A stretch of 64,000 nt of DNA from Pseudomonas sp. ML2-2023-3 (GCF_037055275.1 NZ_CP146343.1:3816501-3880500), one strand, 5' to 3'. Counted from the first letter of the stretch, positions 1-8,893 are shown. The notes: a model not told the origin generated them from the sequence alone. Program-made: numbers and translations.

Positions 1-1
1 T

Positions 2-67
2 GTGGACATTGCAGGCAAACACATCAAAGTCAGGGCAGCGGATGTCTCGACAATCAAGTCTGATTGA
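2..67 (+). CDS. possible 3' end of a gene entering from the left edge
   Basis: An open frame runs from base 2 to a TGA at 65-67 and would encode a C-terminal tail ending AADVSTIKSD. It would be convergent with the oxidoreductase gene that ends at base 96. The product cannot be named from about 21 residues, and the other two frames are also open over most of this distance, so coding status is uncertain. Confidence 0.3.
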   Translation: MDIAGKHIKVRAADVSTIKSD

Positions 68-95
68 AGGTTAGCGCCAGGTACCAGGCCAGCCG

Positions 96-1388
96 TCACC
101 CATGCAAGGCATCCAGCAACCGGTAGTAGCTGATGCCCGCTGCCACGTACAAACGCTGCAAGCTATGAAAGGGAATTCTGCGAATCGGCGTCACCGGGAA
201 CGGGAAGTCATCGCTGGTTCCCAAGATGCGGGCCGCGAGGTGTTTGCCCAGGGTGGTAGACATCGCAATGCCGCGCCCGTTGTAGCCCATCAGGATTGAC
301 AGGCCCGGTTGCGGTTCGTGCAGTTGCGGCAGCACGCTGTGGTTGAGTGCCACGCGACCGCTCCAGCGGTACTCAATCGCAACGCCTGCCAACTGCGGGA
401 ACACGTTGATCAGCGAGCGCTCCAGATGCGCCCAGTCTTCGTTGCGGCCCGGCTCGGAAAACGGCCCACGGCCACCCAACAGCACTCGCCCTTGAGCATC
501 CTGCTTGAAGTACAGCAACAGGCGCCGTGCATCCGAACACACTTCTCCACCCGGCAAAATCGTTTTGCGCAGTTCCGGCGAGAGCGGTCGAGTCGCGATC
601 ATAAAGCTGTTGGCCGCCAGCACGGTTTGCCGCAAACCGGGCCATAAACCATCGGTATAGCCATTGGTGGCCAACACCACCCGCTCGGCCGTCACGGTGT
701 GACCTTGTGCAGTGCTCAGTTGCCACTGCGTACCGATGCGCCGCAAATCGGTCACCCGGCTATCGCTGTGAATCATCGCCCCACGGCCCAACGCCGACCG
801 GGCCAGTCCACGGGCATAATTGAGCGGGTGCAGGCTCCCGGCACGAGGGTCAACCCAGCCGCCCACATAGTTTTGCGTGCCGATGCGCTGGCAAACGGCA
901 TTGCCGTCCAGCAACTCAGCAGCCACACCACGCTGCTGCCATTGCCGGGCGCGGTGCTCCAGGGTTTTCATCGTGGCACTGGAGTACGCGGGTTGAATCC
1001 AGCCCTTGCGTGTTGCATCGCAGGCGATGCCGTACTCACGAACCAGCGAAAACACTTCGTCAGCCGCCCCGCCGCACGCCTCGATAATCTTTTCACCGCG
1101 CGCCGCGCCAAAACGTTCGATCAACTGGTCAGGATCGTATTTGAGCCCGGGAATCACCTGCCCGCCGTTGCGCCCCGAAGCACCCCAGCCAGGCTCTCCT
1201 GCATCCAGCACGCACACGCTGACACCCGACTCGGCCAGGCGCAGTGCAGTCACAAGCCCCGTGTACCCGGCGCCGACAATTGCCACGTCCACCCGCTTGT
1301 TTTGCGCGAGTGGCTGGGTCATCGCAGCGGTGCGAGCCGTGGCGGACCAGAGCGAAGGCGGCAAGGTGAGTTTCGACGTTGCTTTCAT
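96..1388 (-). CDS. FAD-dependent oxidoreductase, DAO family (amine/amino-acid oxidase type)
   Basis: A 430-residue flavoenzyme of the D-amino-acid-oxidase fold, resembling PuuB/OrdL-type gamma-glutamylputrescine oxidases. The dinucleotide-binding motif GAGYTG lies at residues 39-44, followed by ASGRNGGQV, a typical flavin-contacting stretch of this family, and a C-terminal GYNGRG motif that closes the FAD site. The start ATG at 1388 overlaps the stop of the upstream permease gene by 4 bases, so the two are translationally coupled. With the binding protein and permease it forms an uptake-and-oxidise unit for an amine or amino acid. The substrate cannot be read from sequence; a polyamine conjugate, sarcosine-like amine or D-amino acid are all possible. 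Confidence 0.85.
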   Translation of the reverse strand: MKATSKLTLPPSLWSATARTAAMTQPLAQNKRVDVAIVGAGYTGLVTALRLAESGVSVCVLDAGEPGWGASGRNGGQVIPGLKYDPDQLIERFGAARGEKIIEACGGAADEVFSLVREYGIACDATRKGWIQPAYSSATMKTLEHRARQWQQRGVAAELLDGNAVCQRIGTQNYVGGWVDPRAGSLHPLNYARGLARSALGRGAMIHSDSRVTDLRRIGTQWQLSTAQGHTVTAERVVLATNGYTDGLWPGLRQTVLAANSFMIATRPLSPELRKTILPGGEVCSDARRLLLYFKQDAQGRVLLGGRGPFSEPGRNEDWAHLERSLINVFPQLAGVAIEYRWSGRVALNHSVLPQLHEPQPGLSILMGYNGRGIAMSTTLGKHLAARILGTSDDFPFPVTPIRRIPFHSLQRLYVAAGISYYRLLDALHG

Positions 1389-2041
1389 GTACGCCTCCGC
1401 AGCGCAAAACGGCCTTCCAGACGACGCAAGCCATAAGACAGCGGCAAACTCATCGACAGATAGAGCAAGGCAACCAGGGTGTAGACCGTCATGTTTTCAA
1501 AGGTCGAGGAAGCGATCAGTTGCCCTTGGCGCGTCATCTCGGCCACGGTGATGGTCGACACCAGCGAGGAGTCCTTGAGCATCATTACCAGCGTGTTGCC
1601 ATAGGGCGGCAAGGCAATGCGAAACGCCTGGGGCAGCACAATGCGGCGCATGATCATCAGGCCACGCATGCCAAAGGATTCGGCGGCCTCGATCTGGCCA
1701 ATGTCGATGGCCTGAATCCCGGCCCGGAAGTTCTCGGCCTGATAGGCCGAATAGGCAATCCCCAGACCAATCACACCGGCCTGCATGGCGCTGAGCTGGA
1801 TGCCGAAGTCGGGCAAGACAAAATAGATGTAGAACAGTTGCACGATGATCGGCAACCCGCGAATCACATTGACCACGCCAATGGCGAACAATGCGATGGC
1901 GCGGATTTTTGAAACCATCATCAGCGCGAACATCAGGCCAATCACTGAACTGAGCAGGAACGAACCCGCCGTGACCTGCACAGTGACCACTGCCCCTTTG
2001 AGCAGAATCGGAAGAAAGTCCAACGCGTCCTGGAGAAACAT
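1385..2041 (-). CDS. polar amino-acid ABC transporter permease (HisM/GlnP family)
   Basis: A 218-residue inner-membrane permease with several hydrophobic segments and the EAA-type coupling loop around residues 130-155 (ESFGMRGLMIMRRIVLPQAF), which docks to the ATPase. The length is normal for the HisMQ family. ATG at 2041 follows an AGGT ribosome site. It lies 59 bases downstream of the binding-protein gene and overlaps the following oxidase gene by 4 bases. Only one permease gene and no ATPase gene are visible; further members may lie left of base 1, beyond the oxidase. Family assignment is secure, substrate unknown. Confidence 0.88.
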   Translation of the reverse strand: MFLQDALDFLPILLKGAVVTVQVTAGSFLLSSVIGLMFALMMVSKIRAIALFAIGVVNVIRGLPIIVQLFYIYFVLPDFGIQLSAMQAGVIGLGIAYSAYQAENFRAGIQAIDIGQIEAAESFGMRGLMIMRRIVLPQAFRIALPPYGNTLVMMLKDSSLVSTITVAEMTRQGQLIASSTFENMTVYTLVALLYLSMSLPLSYGLRRLEGRFALRRRT

Positions 2042-2100
2042 AAACTACCTGCACACCGCTACAAGAAGTGGCCCACCGCAGAGCGGGGGCCACAGAATCA

Positions 2101-2862
2101 TCAGTTCAGCTTCCACTTCTCGATGATGCGCTGCAGCGAGCCGTCAGCCTTGATGGCTGCAATGCCCTTGTTGACCTGTGCCAGTTTCTCGGCGTCGCCC
2201 TGACGCATGACCAGGCACACATCACCCATCACTACCGGCACATAGGTGCTCGACAGTTTCACGTCCGGGTTTTTACCCTGGGCCAACTGGTAGGCGATGA
2301 TCGGGCGATCGCCGAAAGCAGCCTTGATGCGACCCAGTTTCAGGTCACGCATCAGGTCAGGAATAGAGTCGTAGCTGCGCACTTCCTTGAAGCCGCCGTG
2401 CTTGTTCAGGGCGTCGAGGAATACCGTGCCCACTTGAGCACCGACCACTTCACCGGCCAGGTCATCCATGGTCTTGTATTCTTTGGGATCGTCAGTCTGG
2501 ACGATCAGGCCTTCGCCATAGCTGAAAATCGGATCGGAATACTGCACAACCTTTTCACGCTCAGGGGTTTTGAGCATGGCAGCGGAGATCAGGTCAATTT
2601 TGTTGGTGGTCAGCGAAGGGATCAGCGCGGCAAACGTGGTTTGCTGGATCTCGGTGTCAAACCCCCCTGCTTTGCCGACGGCTTCAGCGGCGTCGACCAT
2701 CATGCCCTGGATTTTTCCGCTCTTGATATCGAGGAAGGTGAACGGGATACCTGTCGCCGTTGCACCGACTTTATAGACAGGCTCTGCAACAGCACTGGCT
2801 GATCCAATCAGTCCGGCTGCCATTGCGCATACAAGCGTCAGTACTTGAAAAGGTTTGTGCAT
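2101..2862 (-). CDS. ABC transporter periplasmic substrate-binding protein (family 3)
   Basis: A 253-residue solute-binding protein of the polar amino-acid type. I place the start at the ATG at 2862, not at the longer in-frame extension, because AGGGAGA lies a few bases upstream and the product then opens with a classical signal peptide (MHKPFQVLTLVCAMAAG, cleavage near SASA-VAEP). The body has the SBP_bac_3 pattern: a FTFLDIKSGKIQGM ligand-pocket stretch, then DLISAAMLKTPEREKVVQYS, where the family normally has a similar acidic and aromatic pocket. First gene of a leftward operon with the permease and FAD oxidase, divergent from the IclR regulator, which probably controls it. Confidence 0.88.
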   Translation of the reverse strand: MHKPFQVLTLVCAMAAGLIGSASAVAEPVYKVGATATGIPFTFLDIKSGKIQGMMVDAAEAVGKAGGFDTEIQQTTFAALIPSLTTNKIDLISAAMLKTPEREKVVQYSDPIFSYGEGLIVQTDDPKEYKTMDDLAGEVVGAQVGTVFLDALNKHGGFKEVRSYDSIPDLMRDLKLGRIKAAFGDRPIIAYQLAQGKNPDVKLSSTYVPVVMGDVCLVMRQGDAEKLAQVNKGIAAIKADGSLQRIIEKWKLN

Positions 2863-2983
2863 AGCGAATCTCCCTGTGGTCGCTTTTATTGTTGCGGGGC
2901 AGCATTTAACACCCTTGCACCCTCTGGTACAAAATGCCGCCATCGACTATAACCAATTTACTTAAATCGTAAAGAGATTTATA

Positions 2984-3002
2984 AATATCGCATATCGATA
3001 TT
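2984..3002. promoter_or_regulatory. inverted-repeat operator candidate between binding-protein gene and iclR-type gene
   Basis: The perfect inverted repeat AATATCG-CATAT-CGATATT lies in an AT-rich divergent promoter gap (2863-3032), 31 bases before the regulator start. IclR proteins bind short palindromes near their own promoters, so this is the likely binding site; that is an inference from position and symmetry. Confidence 0.5.
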
Positions 3003-3032
3003 CATGACTCTAAAAAAAGCCAAGGATGCGCC

Positions 3033-3809
3033 ATGAGCGATAGCAACAACCCTCTTTTCAACCAGTCACTGGAAAAGGGCCTGGCCGTACTACGCGGCTT
3101 CGGGGCAGCGCGGCGCACCATGACTCTGGCGGATATCGCGCAGGTTGCGGGCATCAGCAAAAGCTCGGCCCAGCGCATGGTGCATACCCTTGAAGAACTC
3201 GGCTATGTGCGTAAGCACCCGCAAAGCCGACGTTTCCAGTTAACGCCCAAGGTTATGGAAATCGGCTACAACTATTTAGCAGCCGACATACTGGTCGATG
3301 TCGCAAACCCCTACCTGGCCGAGCTCAACCAGCTCACGGGCGAGACGGTCAACCTGACGGAGCCGGACGGCCTGGACATGGTCTATGTCTCGCGTTTTGT
3401 GGCACCCAAATTTATCCCGATCCACATGCCCATCGGCAGTCGAATCCCGATGTATTGCACCGGGGGCGGTCGAGCCTATCTGAGTGGCCTGGGGGATGAC
3501 GAAATTCGCCGTGTGCTGCAAGACAGCACGCTGGCTGAGCTGACCCGCTACACCCTGACTGATGCCACCGCCATTTTTGAGCGTGTGATCACCAGCCGCA
3601 ATCAGGGCTATGCCACCAACAAGGAAGAAATGTTCCTGGGCGACATGACCATTGCCGCACCGATATTCAACAGCAACGGCCTGCCGGTTGCGGCCGTGCA
3701 TGTGGTAGTGCCGAGCAGTCGCTGGAGCATGGAAGAAGCCGAAGATAAATTGGCCTCGACCGTTATCCAGTGTGCCCGCGGGATCAGCAATTCGATCAGA
3801 ACCTTGTAG
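3033..3809 (+). CDS. IclR family transcriptional regulator
   Basis: A 258-residue regulator. A winged helix-turn-helix occupies residues about 15-75 (LADIAQVAGISKSSAQRMV is the recognition region at 32-50), followed by the IclR effector-binding GAF-like domain, including the hallmark region around PIGSRIPMYCTGGGRAYL and a C-terminal PVAAVHVVVPSSRWSMEE. The length is normal for PcaR/PobR/KdgR-type members. It is divergent from the binding-protein, permease and oxidase operon, which it probably controls in response to the substrate or its oxidation product. The ATG at 3033 is preceded by an AAGGATGCGCC stretch acting as ribosome site. Confidence 0.9.
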   Translation: MSDSNNPLFNQSLEKGLAVLRGFGAARRTMTLADIAQVAGISKSSAQRMVHTLEELGYVRKHPQSRRFQLTPKVMEIGYNYLAADILVDVANPYLAELNQLTGETVNLTEPDGLDMVYVSRFVAPKFIPIHMPIGSRIPMYCTGGGRAYLSGLGDDEIRRVLQDSTLAELTRYTLTDATAIFERVITSRNQGYATNKEEMFLGDMTIAAPIFNSNGLPVAAVHVVVPSSRWSMEEAEDKLASTVIQCARGISNSIRTL

Positions 3810-3817
3810 CGGTCCCC

Positions 3818-4066
3818 GGTGGGAGCTAGCCTGCTCGCGATGCAGCCGGACGTAGCCTCGCACAGCTCGTCAACTGCTACGTATTCCTTGTAGATGCTCT
3901 GTTGCCAACCGGCCTGTTTAGAGAAATGTGCTTCGCTAAACAGGTCGGCCTGTAGGCCGCCTCGGCGGGCCGTTGATCTTGTTTTTGCACTGGTTTTTGA
4001 TCTGCCTGCCCTTCGGGAGGCCGTACGCGGGGGCGAAAGCGCTTTGGTTACTTTGCCGCTTTTGCA
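3818..4066. repeat. REP fragment and hairpin repeats flanking the intron 3' side
   Basis: No gene was seen here. The stretch holds a REP-like half (gtgggagctagcctgctcgcg, about 3820-3840), a further piece of the cgtagcctcgcac/ctcgtcaactgctacg repeat found elsewhere in the window, a hairpin with arms ggcctgtttag and ctaaacaggtc (about 3911-3948), and then the 3' exon side of the group II intron. It is typical dispersed Pseudomonas repeat DNA. Confidence 0.6.
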
Positions 4067-5897
4067 ATCGGCATAGGGGACGGCCATCTGGCCGCGCCCC
4101 TGCCACACCACCCGGCATGCGGGTCCGCACCGGGCGGTTCGAGAAGTTGAGGTCAGCAGAGTCGAGGTAGACCCAACCGGTCGGACCACGCCACCGTAAG
4201 CACTCCATGGATCAGACCGACACTGTTGTGCCAGAACCTGTGGCTGTTGCTGGCTATCGCCGCTGCCAAGTCAGGTCCTGCTCCAAGTTTGCGTAGCTCA
4301 CGGTACGTCCTCCTTCCGGTTCTCCATTGTTTGAGCTGGATAGCCCTGAGTCGTCGGCGGATCCATTCATCGAACCGGTGCCAGAGGCGAGGCGTTTGCG
4401 ATAAACCGAAGTACGCTTTCCAACCCAGCAGGTACAGTCTCAGACCTTCCACCACCTGCGACATGCTTCGTCCTCCATTACGAGAAGTCAGCTGACGGAT
4501 GCGGCTTTTGAACGCCTGTAGCGCTTTGCTTGCCACCCAGCGTTTGACCTCGCCTTGAGCAGACAGCCAAAAGCCGTAGCCCAGAAACTTGCGGCCAAAC
4601 GCACTGGCAATCGCACTCTTGCTCTCGTTCACTTGCAGTCTAAGTCGATCATAAAGGCGACGGAGCACTGCCATTACCCGTTGACCGGCCTTCAGGCTGC
4701 GTACGTAAACGTTCGCATCGTCCGCGTACCTGACGAAGCAATGGCCTCGTCGCTCCAGCTCCTTGTCCACCTCGTCCAGCAATACATTGGCCAGTAATGG
4801 TGAGAGTGGGCCGCCTTGCGGCGTCCCTCGTTTACTGGCTACCACTATGCCGTCGATCAACGTCCCGCTGTTCAGGTAGGCCCGGACCAGACGCAGAACG
4901 CCTCGGTCGGTTACCCTTCTGCTCAGTCGAGCGATCAACAGGTCATGATCAACGCGATCAAAGAACTGCTCCAGATCAACGTCCACCACAGTGTCCCGCC
5001 CCGAATCAATATATTGCTGCGCTGCCAATACCGCTTGATGAGCGCTGCGACCGGGACGAAAACCATAGCTATGATCACTGAATACCGGGTCCAACAGAGG
5101 CTGCAAAACTTGTAATAGCGCCTGTTGAATCAATCTGTCCGTCACCGTTGGGATGCCCAGCTTGCGCTCGCCTCCGTCGGGTTTGGGAATCAGAACTCTA
5201 CGCACCGGACTTGGCCGGTACGTTCCCGCCAGCAACTGCGCCCGTATCACGGGCCAGGCCGTTAACAGATGCTCGACCGTCTCATCGATCCCAAGACCGT
5301 CGACGCCCGCAGCACCTTTATTTGACCGGACTCGCTTGAGCGCTAATTGCAGGTTTTCTCTGGTCAGGGCTTCTTGCAGAAGTCCTGACCCCATGTGGTT
5401 CGGGTCATGACGCGGACCGCCGGCTTCATCGCTGGACGCTTCGCGTCGGGTTTCACCCGTCGCAGCTCCGTCCCGCCCCGGTTTCCCGGGCATCTGATGC
5501 AAGGCCTGCTGTATCGCCATGGTGAACCTCACTCCTTCTCGTTTGGCCCTTCACTGCAACGAAGCTACTACGGCCTCTGCTGACTTCTCGCTCCGGCTTG
5601 CGCCGTCGCCCTTTCAGGCATGAGGCGAGATCTCCCCAGGTAAGAACGCCATCCTTCACCGCACAACCGCCGCATTTACATCCCCGGTGCTTTGGCCACA
5701 AGAGCTTCGCAGTCACTTGCCTGCTCGCCCTGACCAGAGATGCCTCAGATGCGGTTTGTGTACCTCGGCTCGCGGTTTATGCTCCACGCTTCCTTCCCAC
5801 ACTTGGTCACCCTCATGCAGTTGCGCTTCGCTTCATTCGCTGTGGCCAGCTCAAGAGAGGACTTTCACCTCTAGGATGGCGCCCATGCTGGGCGCAC
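4067..5897 (-). mobile_element. group II intron with encoded reverse transcriptase
   Basis: On the minus strand the RNA would begin at 5897 with GTGCGCCCAGCATGGGCGCC, the usual start of bacterial group II introns, and end near 4067. The last 75 bases contain a domain V-like hairpin (starting GAACCGCCCGGTGCGGAC) followed by a domain VI-like hairpin ending in CCGAT. The total of about 1.83 kb around a 455-residue maturase fits a full-length element. The exons rejoin to give a sequence (cttacagcgagtcactt then gcaaaagcggcaaagtaacc) closely related to the repeat found intact at 6005-6086 and 28186-28267, so the target is a dispersed repeat. The exact 3' boundary could be off by one or two bases. 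Confidence 0.8.
4153..5520 (-). CDS. ltrA: group II intron reverse transcriptase/maturase
   Basis: A 455-residue intron-encoded protein. I chose the ATG at 5520 over an upstream GTG because GTGAGGTTCACC precedes it. RT blocks are complete: the first catalytic aspartate region VDVDLEQFFDRVDHD (about 179-193), RGTPQGGPLSPLLAN (231-245) and the YADD active site at 265-268. A maturase X domain follows (GGRSMSQVVEGLRLYLLGWKAYFG and the basic RRLRAIQLKQW region). The protein ends without an HNH endonuclease domain, so integration would have to use replication forks or pre-existing nicks. It promotes splicing and retrohoming of its own intron. No frameshift or missing motif was seen, so the element may still be active. 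Confidence 0.93.
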   Translation of the reverse strand: MAIQQALHQMPGKPGRDGAATGETRREASSDEAGGPRHDPNHMGSGLLQEALTRENLQLALKRVRSNKGAAGVDGLGIDETVEHLLTAWPVIRAQLLAGTYRPSPVRRVLIPKPDGGERKLGIPTVTDRLIQQALLQVLQPLLDPVFSDHSYGFRPGRSAHQAVLAAQQYIDSGRDTVVDVDLEQFFDRVDHDLLIARLSRRVTDRGVLRLVRAYLNSGTLIDGIVVASKRGTPQGGPLSPLLANVLLDEVDKELERRGHCFVRYADDANVYVRSLKAGQRVMAVLRRLYDRLRLQVNESKSAIASAFGRKFLGYGFWLSAQGEVKRWVASKALQAFKSRIRQLTSRNGGRSMSQVVEGLRLYLLGWKAYFGLSQTPRLWHRFDEWIRRRLRAIQLKQWRTGRRTYRELRKLGAGPDLAAAIASNSHRFWHNSVGLIHGVLTVAWSDRLGLPRLC

Positions 5898-6004
5898 AAG
5901 TGACTCGCTGTAAGAGCGAAACCATCATTTCAGTTAACTGCGGATGCCGGATATGTACCCCGTGTGCCCGTTGTTTTGCGAAGCGCCCGCAGCGATGCCG
6001 AGTC

Positions 6005-6086
6005 CATATCCATTCGATGTGTCACGGTTCTCTACGGGTTCCGCCCTTACGGCGGGTCACTTTTTCCAAGCGCCGAAAAAGCAACC
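6005..6086 (+). repeat. 82-bp dispersed repeat, copy A (empty intron-target family)
   Basis: From catatccattcgatgtgtca to gcaacc this copy matches 28186-28267 at the same length with only a handful of differences. It contains the segment cttacggcgggtcacttttt followed by cgccgaaaaagcaacc, the unoccupied equivalent of the site where the group II intron sits. Confidence 0.75.
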
Positions 6087-6151
6087 AAAAAGGCTTGCCC
6101 TACCATACGGCCGCCTCGCCCAGGCGCGGCGTCCTGCCGCGCCCCCCCATA

Positions 6152-6222
6152 ACAGCACCTGCGTTCGGCCTTCTGTGATGGGCATTCGCGTCGTCTGGAC
6201 ATTCGTATGGCTCCAGCAAAAG
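6152..6222 (+). repeat. approximately 70-bp dispersed element, copy A
   Basis: The stretch from acagcacctgcgttcggcc through ttctgtgatgggcatt to the atggctccagcaaaagcaaa region recurs, in reverse orientation and with scattered differences, at about 39712-39784. Both copies are intergenic. Function unknown. Confidence 0.55.
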
Positions 6223-6551
6223 CAAAAAGCATCGCAGACGTCACTGAACCCTACGAAAAACGGTTTAGCGCCAACATACAAGTAGCCACCGAAGGAACGA
6301 GGCTGCGTCAGGTTTGGTGCGCCACTGCGACGTAGCAGTCGTGGAATCAGTGATCGTGGTCGCCCTAAATCACCACAGCCGCTGTCGTTGCATGGCAACA
6401 AAACCCCCTCCCGCAATAGGTAGCATCCTCATATAAAGCCCGTGCTAGAGCAGTCAATTAAGGTTCAGTTAAGTTTCGGGCGCTAACGTGACCGACGAGT
6501 CACAAATGACTCGCATTAGCTTTTCCCCTGCTCTACCACAGAGGATGAACG

Positions 6552-7280
6552 ATGGATATCAAGGTCACACAGCGCTCGGCTGCAGCTACTGCCCCTCCTG
6601 AAACGGAACAGGCTGGTGCAGCACTGCAGCTCATTGTTGAAGGTTTTCTGCACTTCCATCGTGAGGTCTTTCCACAACAGAAAGACCTGTTCAAAAAACT
6701 GGCCACCGCTCAACGCCCAAGGGCAATGTTTATCGCTTGCGCCGATTCTCGAATCGTCCCCGAATTGATTACCCAAAGCGCTCCTGGCGATTTGTTCGTC
6801 ACCCGTAACGTCGGCAACGTCGTACCGCCTTATGGCGAGATGAATGGCGGGGTCAGCACGGCGATCGAATACGCCAACCTGGCACTGGGCGTACAGCACA
6901 TCATCGTCTGTGGGCACTCAGACTGTGGTGCCATGCGCGCAGTACTTAACCCGCAAAGCCTGGAGAAAATGCCCACGGTCAAAGCCTGGCTGCGCCATGC
7001 CGAAGTGGCCAAAAGCATGGTTCAGGAAAACTGTTCCTGCGCCAATGAAGCTGAAAGCATGCACGTGCTCACCGAAGAAAACGTGATTGCTCAGTTGCAG
7101 CACTTGCGTACCCATCCCTCAGTCGCTTCGCGCATGGCCAGCGGCCAGTTGTTTATCCATGGTTGGGTCTACAACATCGAAACCAGCCAAATCAAAGCCT
7201 ACGACGCAGAATCTGGCAGTTTCCTGCCATTGGACAATCTCCAGACAATCCCTTGCGCGACACCTAAAGCGCGCTTCTAA
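6552..7280 (+). CDS. can: beta-class carbonic anhydrase
   Basis: A 242-residue zinc enzyme interconverting CO2 and bicarbonate in the cytoplasm. All zinc ligands and the catalytic dyad of the beta class are present: C63, D65 and R67 in IACADSRIVP, and H122 and C125 in CGHSDCGAMRA. The GDLFVTRNVGNVVPPYG stretch (79-95) is also typical. The ATG at 6552 has a GAGG site about 8 bases upstream. The next gene, 83 bases downstream on the same strand, is a SulP-family anion transporter. This pairing is well known in bacteria and suggests joint bicarbonate supply or use. The roughly 25 N-terminal residues before the domain look disordered. Confidence 0.93.
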   Translation: MDIKVTQRSAAATAPPETEQAGAALQLIVEGFLHFHREVFPQQKDLFKKLATAQRPRAMFIACADSRIVPELITQSAPGDLFVTRNVGNVVPPYGEMNGGVSTAIEYANLALGVQHIIVCGHSDCGAMRAVLNPQSLEKMPTVKAWLRHAEVAKSMVQENCSCANEAESMHVLTEENVIAQLQHLRTHPSVASRMASGQLFIHGWVYNIETSQIKAYDAESGSFLPLDNLQTIPCATPKARF

Positions 7281-7363
7281 ACCTGTCCCAATGAGGTAGC
7301 AGTGGCGGCCAGGCATGACGCCAGGCCTTGCCACGCCCCAAGCCCCCCCCAGGGAGAATCATC

Positions 7364-8893
7364 ATGCGTGCTGCGCAATTAAAAGCAGTCCTGCCACGGG
7401 AGCTTTTGGCCTCTGTGGTTGTGTTTCTGGTCGCCCTGCCTTTGTGCATGGGCATCGCGATCGCCTCCGGGATGCCACCGGCCAAAGGCTTGATCACCGG
7501 CATTATCGGTGGCCTGGTCGTAGGCTGGCTGGCGGGATCGCCGCTACAAGTCAGTGGCCCGGCAGCCGGTCTGGCCGTGCTGGTCTTTGAAGTGGTGCGC
7601 CAGCATGGTATGGCCATGCTGGGGCCGATCCTGCTCCTGGCAGGATTTTTACAACTGGTGGCCGGACGTTTGCGCTTGGGCTGCTGGTTCCGTGTTACCG
7701 CCCCGGCAGTGGTCTACGGCATGCTTGCCGGGATCGGGGTGCTGATTGTGCTGTCGCAAATACATGTGATGCTCGACGGCGCGCCAAAGCCCTCAGGCCT
7801 CGATAACCTTGCAGGTTTCCCGCAGGCGGTGGCGCAAGCCATTCCAACCCTTGGCTGGCAGGCTGGCCTGCTGGGCCTGGCAACCATTGTGGTGATGTGG
7901 TCGTGGGATAAGCTGCGCCCGCAAAAATTGCGTTTCGTCCCCGGCGCCCTGCTCGGTGTGGGCCTGACCACGGCGGTCAGCCTGGTCATGGCCTTGCAGG
8001 TCAAGCGCGTCGAAGTCCCGGAAAACCTGGCGGATGCCATCGACTGGTTGCGCCCGGCCGATTTGCTGAGCTTTGCCGATCCCAATCTGTTGATCGCGGC
8101 GTTTGCGGTAGCCTTTATTGCCAGCGCAGAAACCTTGCTGTCCGCAGCGGCCGTTGACCGCATGCACAACGGCCAACGTTCCGACTTTGACAAGGAGCTG
8201 ACGGCCCAAGGGGTCGGCAACATGCTCTGTGGTGTGGTGGGTGCGCTGCCAATGACCGGCGTGATCGTGCGCAGTTCGGCCAACGTTCAGGCAGGTGCCA
8301 CCACGCGGCTTTCGGCAATGTTCCATGGCCTTTGGCTGCTGGCTTTTGTGCTATTGCTGTCCAGCGTGCTGCAAAGCATTCCGGTGGCGAGCCTGGCGGG
8401 CGTACTGGTGTATACCGGCATCAAGCTGGTAGACATCAAGGCTTTTCGCGGCCTGGCGCGCTATGGCCGCATCCCGATGCTGACCTATGCGGCGACCGCC
8501 CTCTCAATCATCTTCACGGACTTACTGACCGGTGTACTGCTGGGTTTCGGCCTGACCCTGGCCAATCTGGCCTGGAAGGCCGCACGCCTGAAAATCAGCC
8601 TGATTGATCTGCCCCAAAACGGCGAAATGGAGTTGCGGCTCAATGGCTCGGCGACCTTTCTCAAAGTACCGGCATTGACTCAAGTGCTGGCTCGCGTACC
8701 GGCAGGTAGCATCGTGCATGTGCCCCTCAATAACCTGAGCTATATCGATCACTCCTGCCTGGAGTTGTTTGAAGAATGGGGGCGGGCCAATGCCGCCAAG
8801 GGTTCGAAGCTGATCATTGAACCTCAGGGGTTGAAGCGACGCCTGGAAGGCCGACTGCGCACCACCCGTGGCCTGGGTTCAGCCACCGCCTAA
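7364..8893 (+). CDS. SulP family anion (bicarbonate/sulfate) transporter
   Basis: A 509-residue inner-membrane protein with the SulP core: 10 or more hydrophobic helices, starting LLASVVVFLVALPLCMGIAIASG, followed by a short C-terminal STAS-like domain (about 405-500, including VHVPLNNLSYIDHSCLEL). ATG at 7364 follows AGGGAGA, so the 12-residue longer frame is rejected. Coupling with the upstream carbonic anhydrase favours bicarbonate as substrate, as in BicA-like systems, but sulfate or another anion cannot be excluded. The gene ends 15 bases inside the convergent AraC-family gene. Confidence 0.88.
   Translation: MRAAQLKAVLPRELLASVVVFLVALPLCMGIAIASGMPPAKGLITGIIGGLVVGWLAGSPLQVSGPAAGLAVLVFEVVRQHGMAMLGPILLLAGFLQLVAGRLRLGCWFRVTAPAVVYGMLAGIGVLIVLSQIHVMLDGAPKPSGLDNLAGFPQAVAQAIPTLGWQAGLLGLATIVVMWSWDKLRPQKLRFVPGALLGVGLTTAVSLVMALQVKRVEVPENLADAIDWLRPADLLSFADPNLLIAAFAVAFIASAETLLSAAAVDRMHNGQRSDFDKELTAQGVGNMLCGVVGALPMTGVIVRSSANVQAGATTRLSAMFHGLWLLAFVLLLSSVLQSIPVASLAGVLVYTGIKLVDIKAFRGLARYGRIPMLTYAATALSIIFTDLLTGVLLGFGLTLANLAWKAARLKISLIDLPQNGEMELRLNGSATFLKVPALTQVLARVPAGSIVHVPLNNLSYIDHSCLELFEEWGRANAAKGSKLIIEPQGLKRRLEGRLRTTRGLGSATA

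Larger units (their letters stand above)
5898..6551. repeat. gene-free, repeat-rich interval upstream of the carbonic anhydrase gene
   Basis: About 650 bases with no convincing gene; the small open frames overlap repeats and have no homology I recognise. Inside are the intron 5' exon (5898-5940), a gccggatatgtacccSgt element also present near 19542, an 82-bp repeat shared with 28186-28267, and an approximately 70-bp element shared in inverted orientation with about 39712-39784. The last 130 bases (6420-6551) are more AT-rich and presumably hold the promoter of the carbonic anhydrase gene. Confidence 0.6.

Noticed and set aside
5687..6178. A 163-residue plus-strand frame upstream of the carbonic anhydrase gene
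   Set aside because: It covers intron 5' end and dispersed repeats; no recognisable product, no ribosome site, and repeat copies elsewhere are not in frame with genes.
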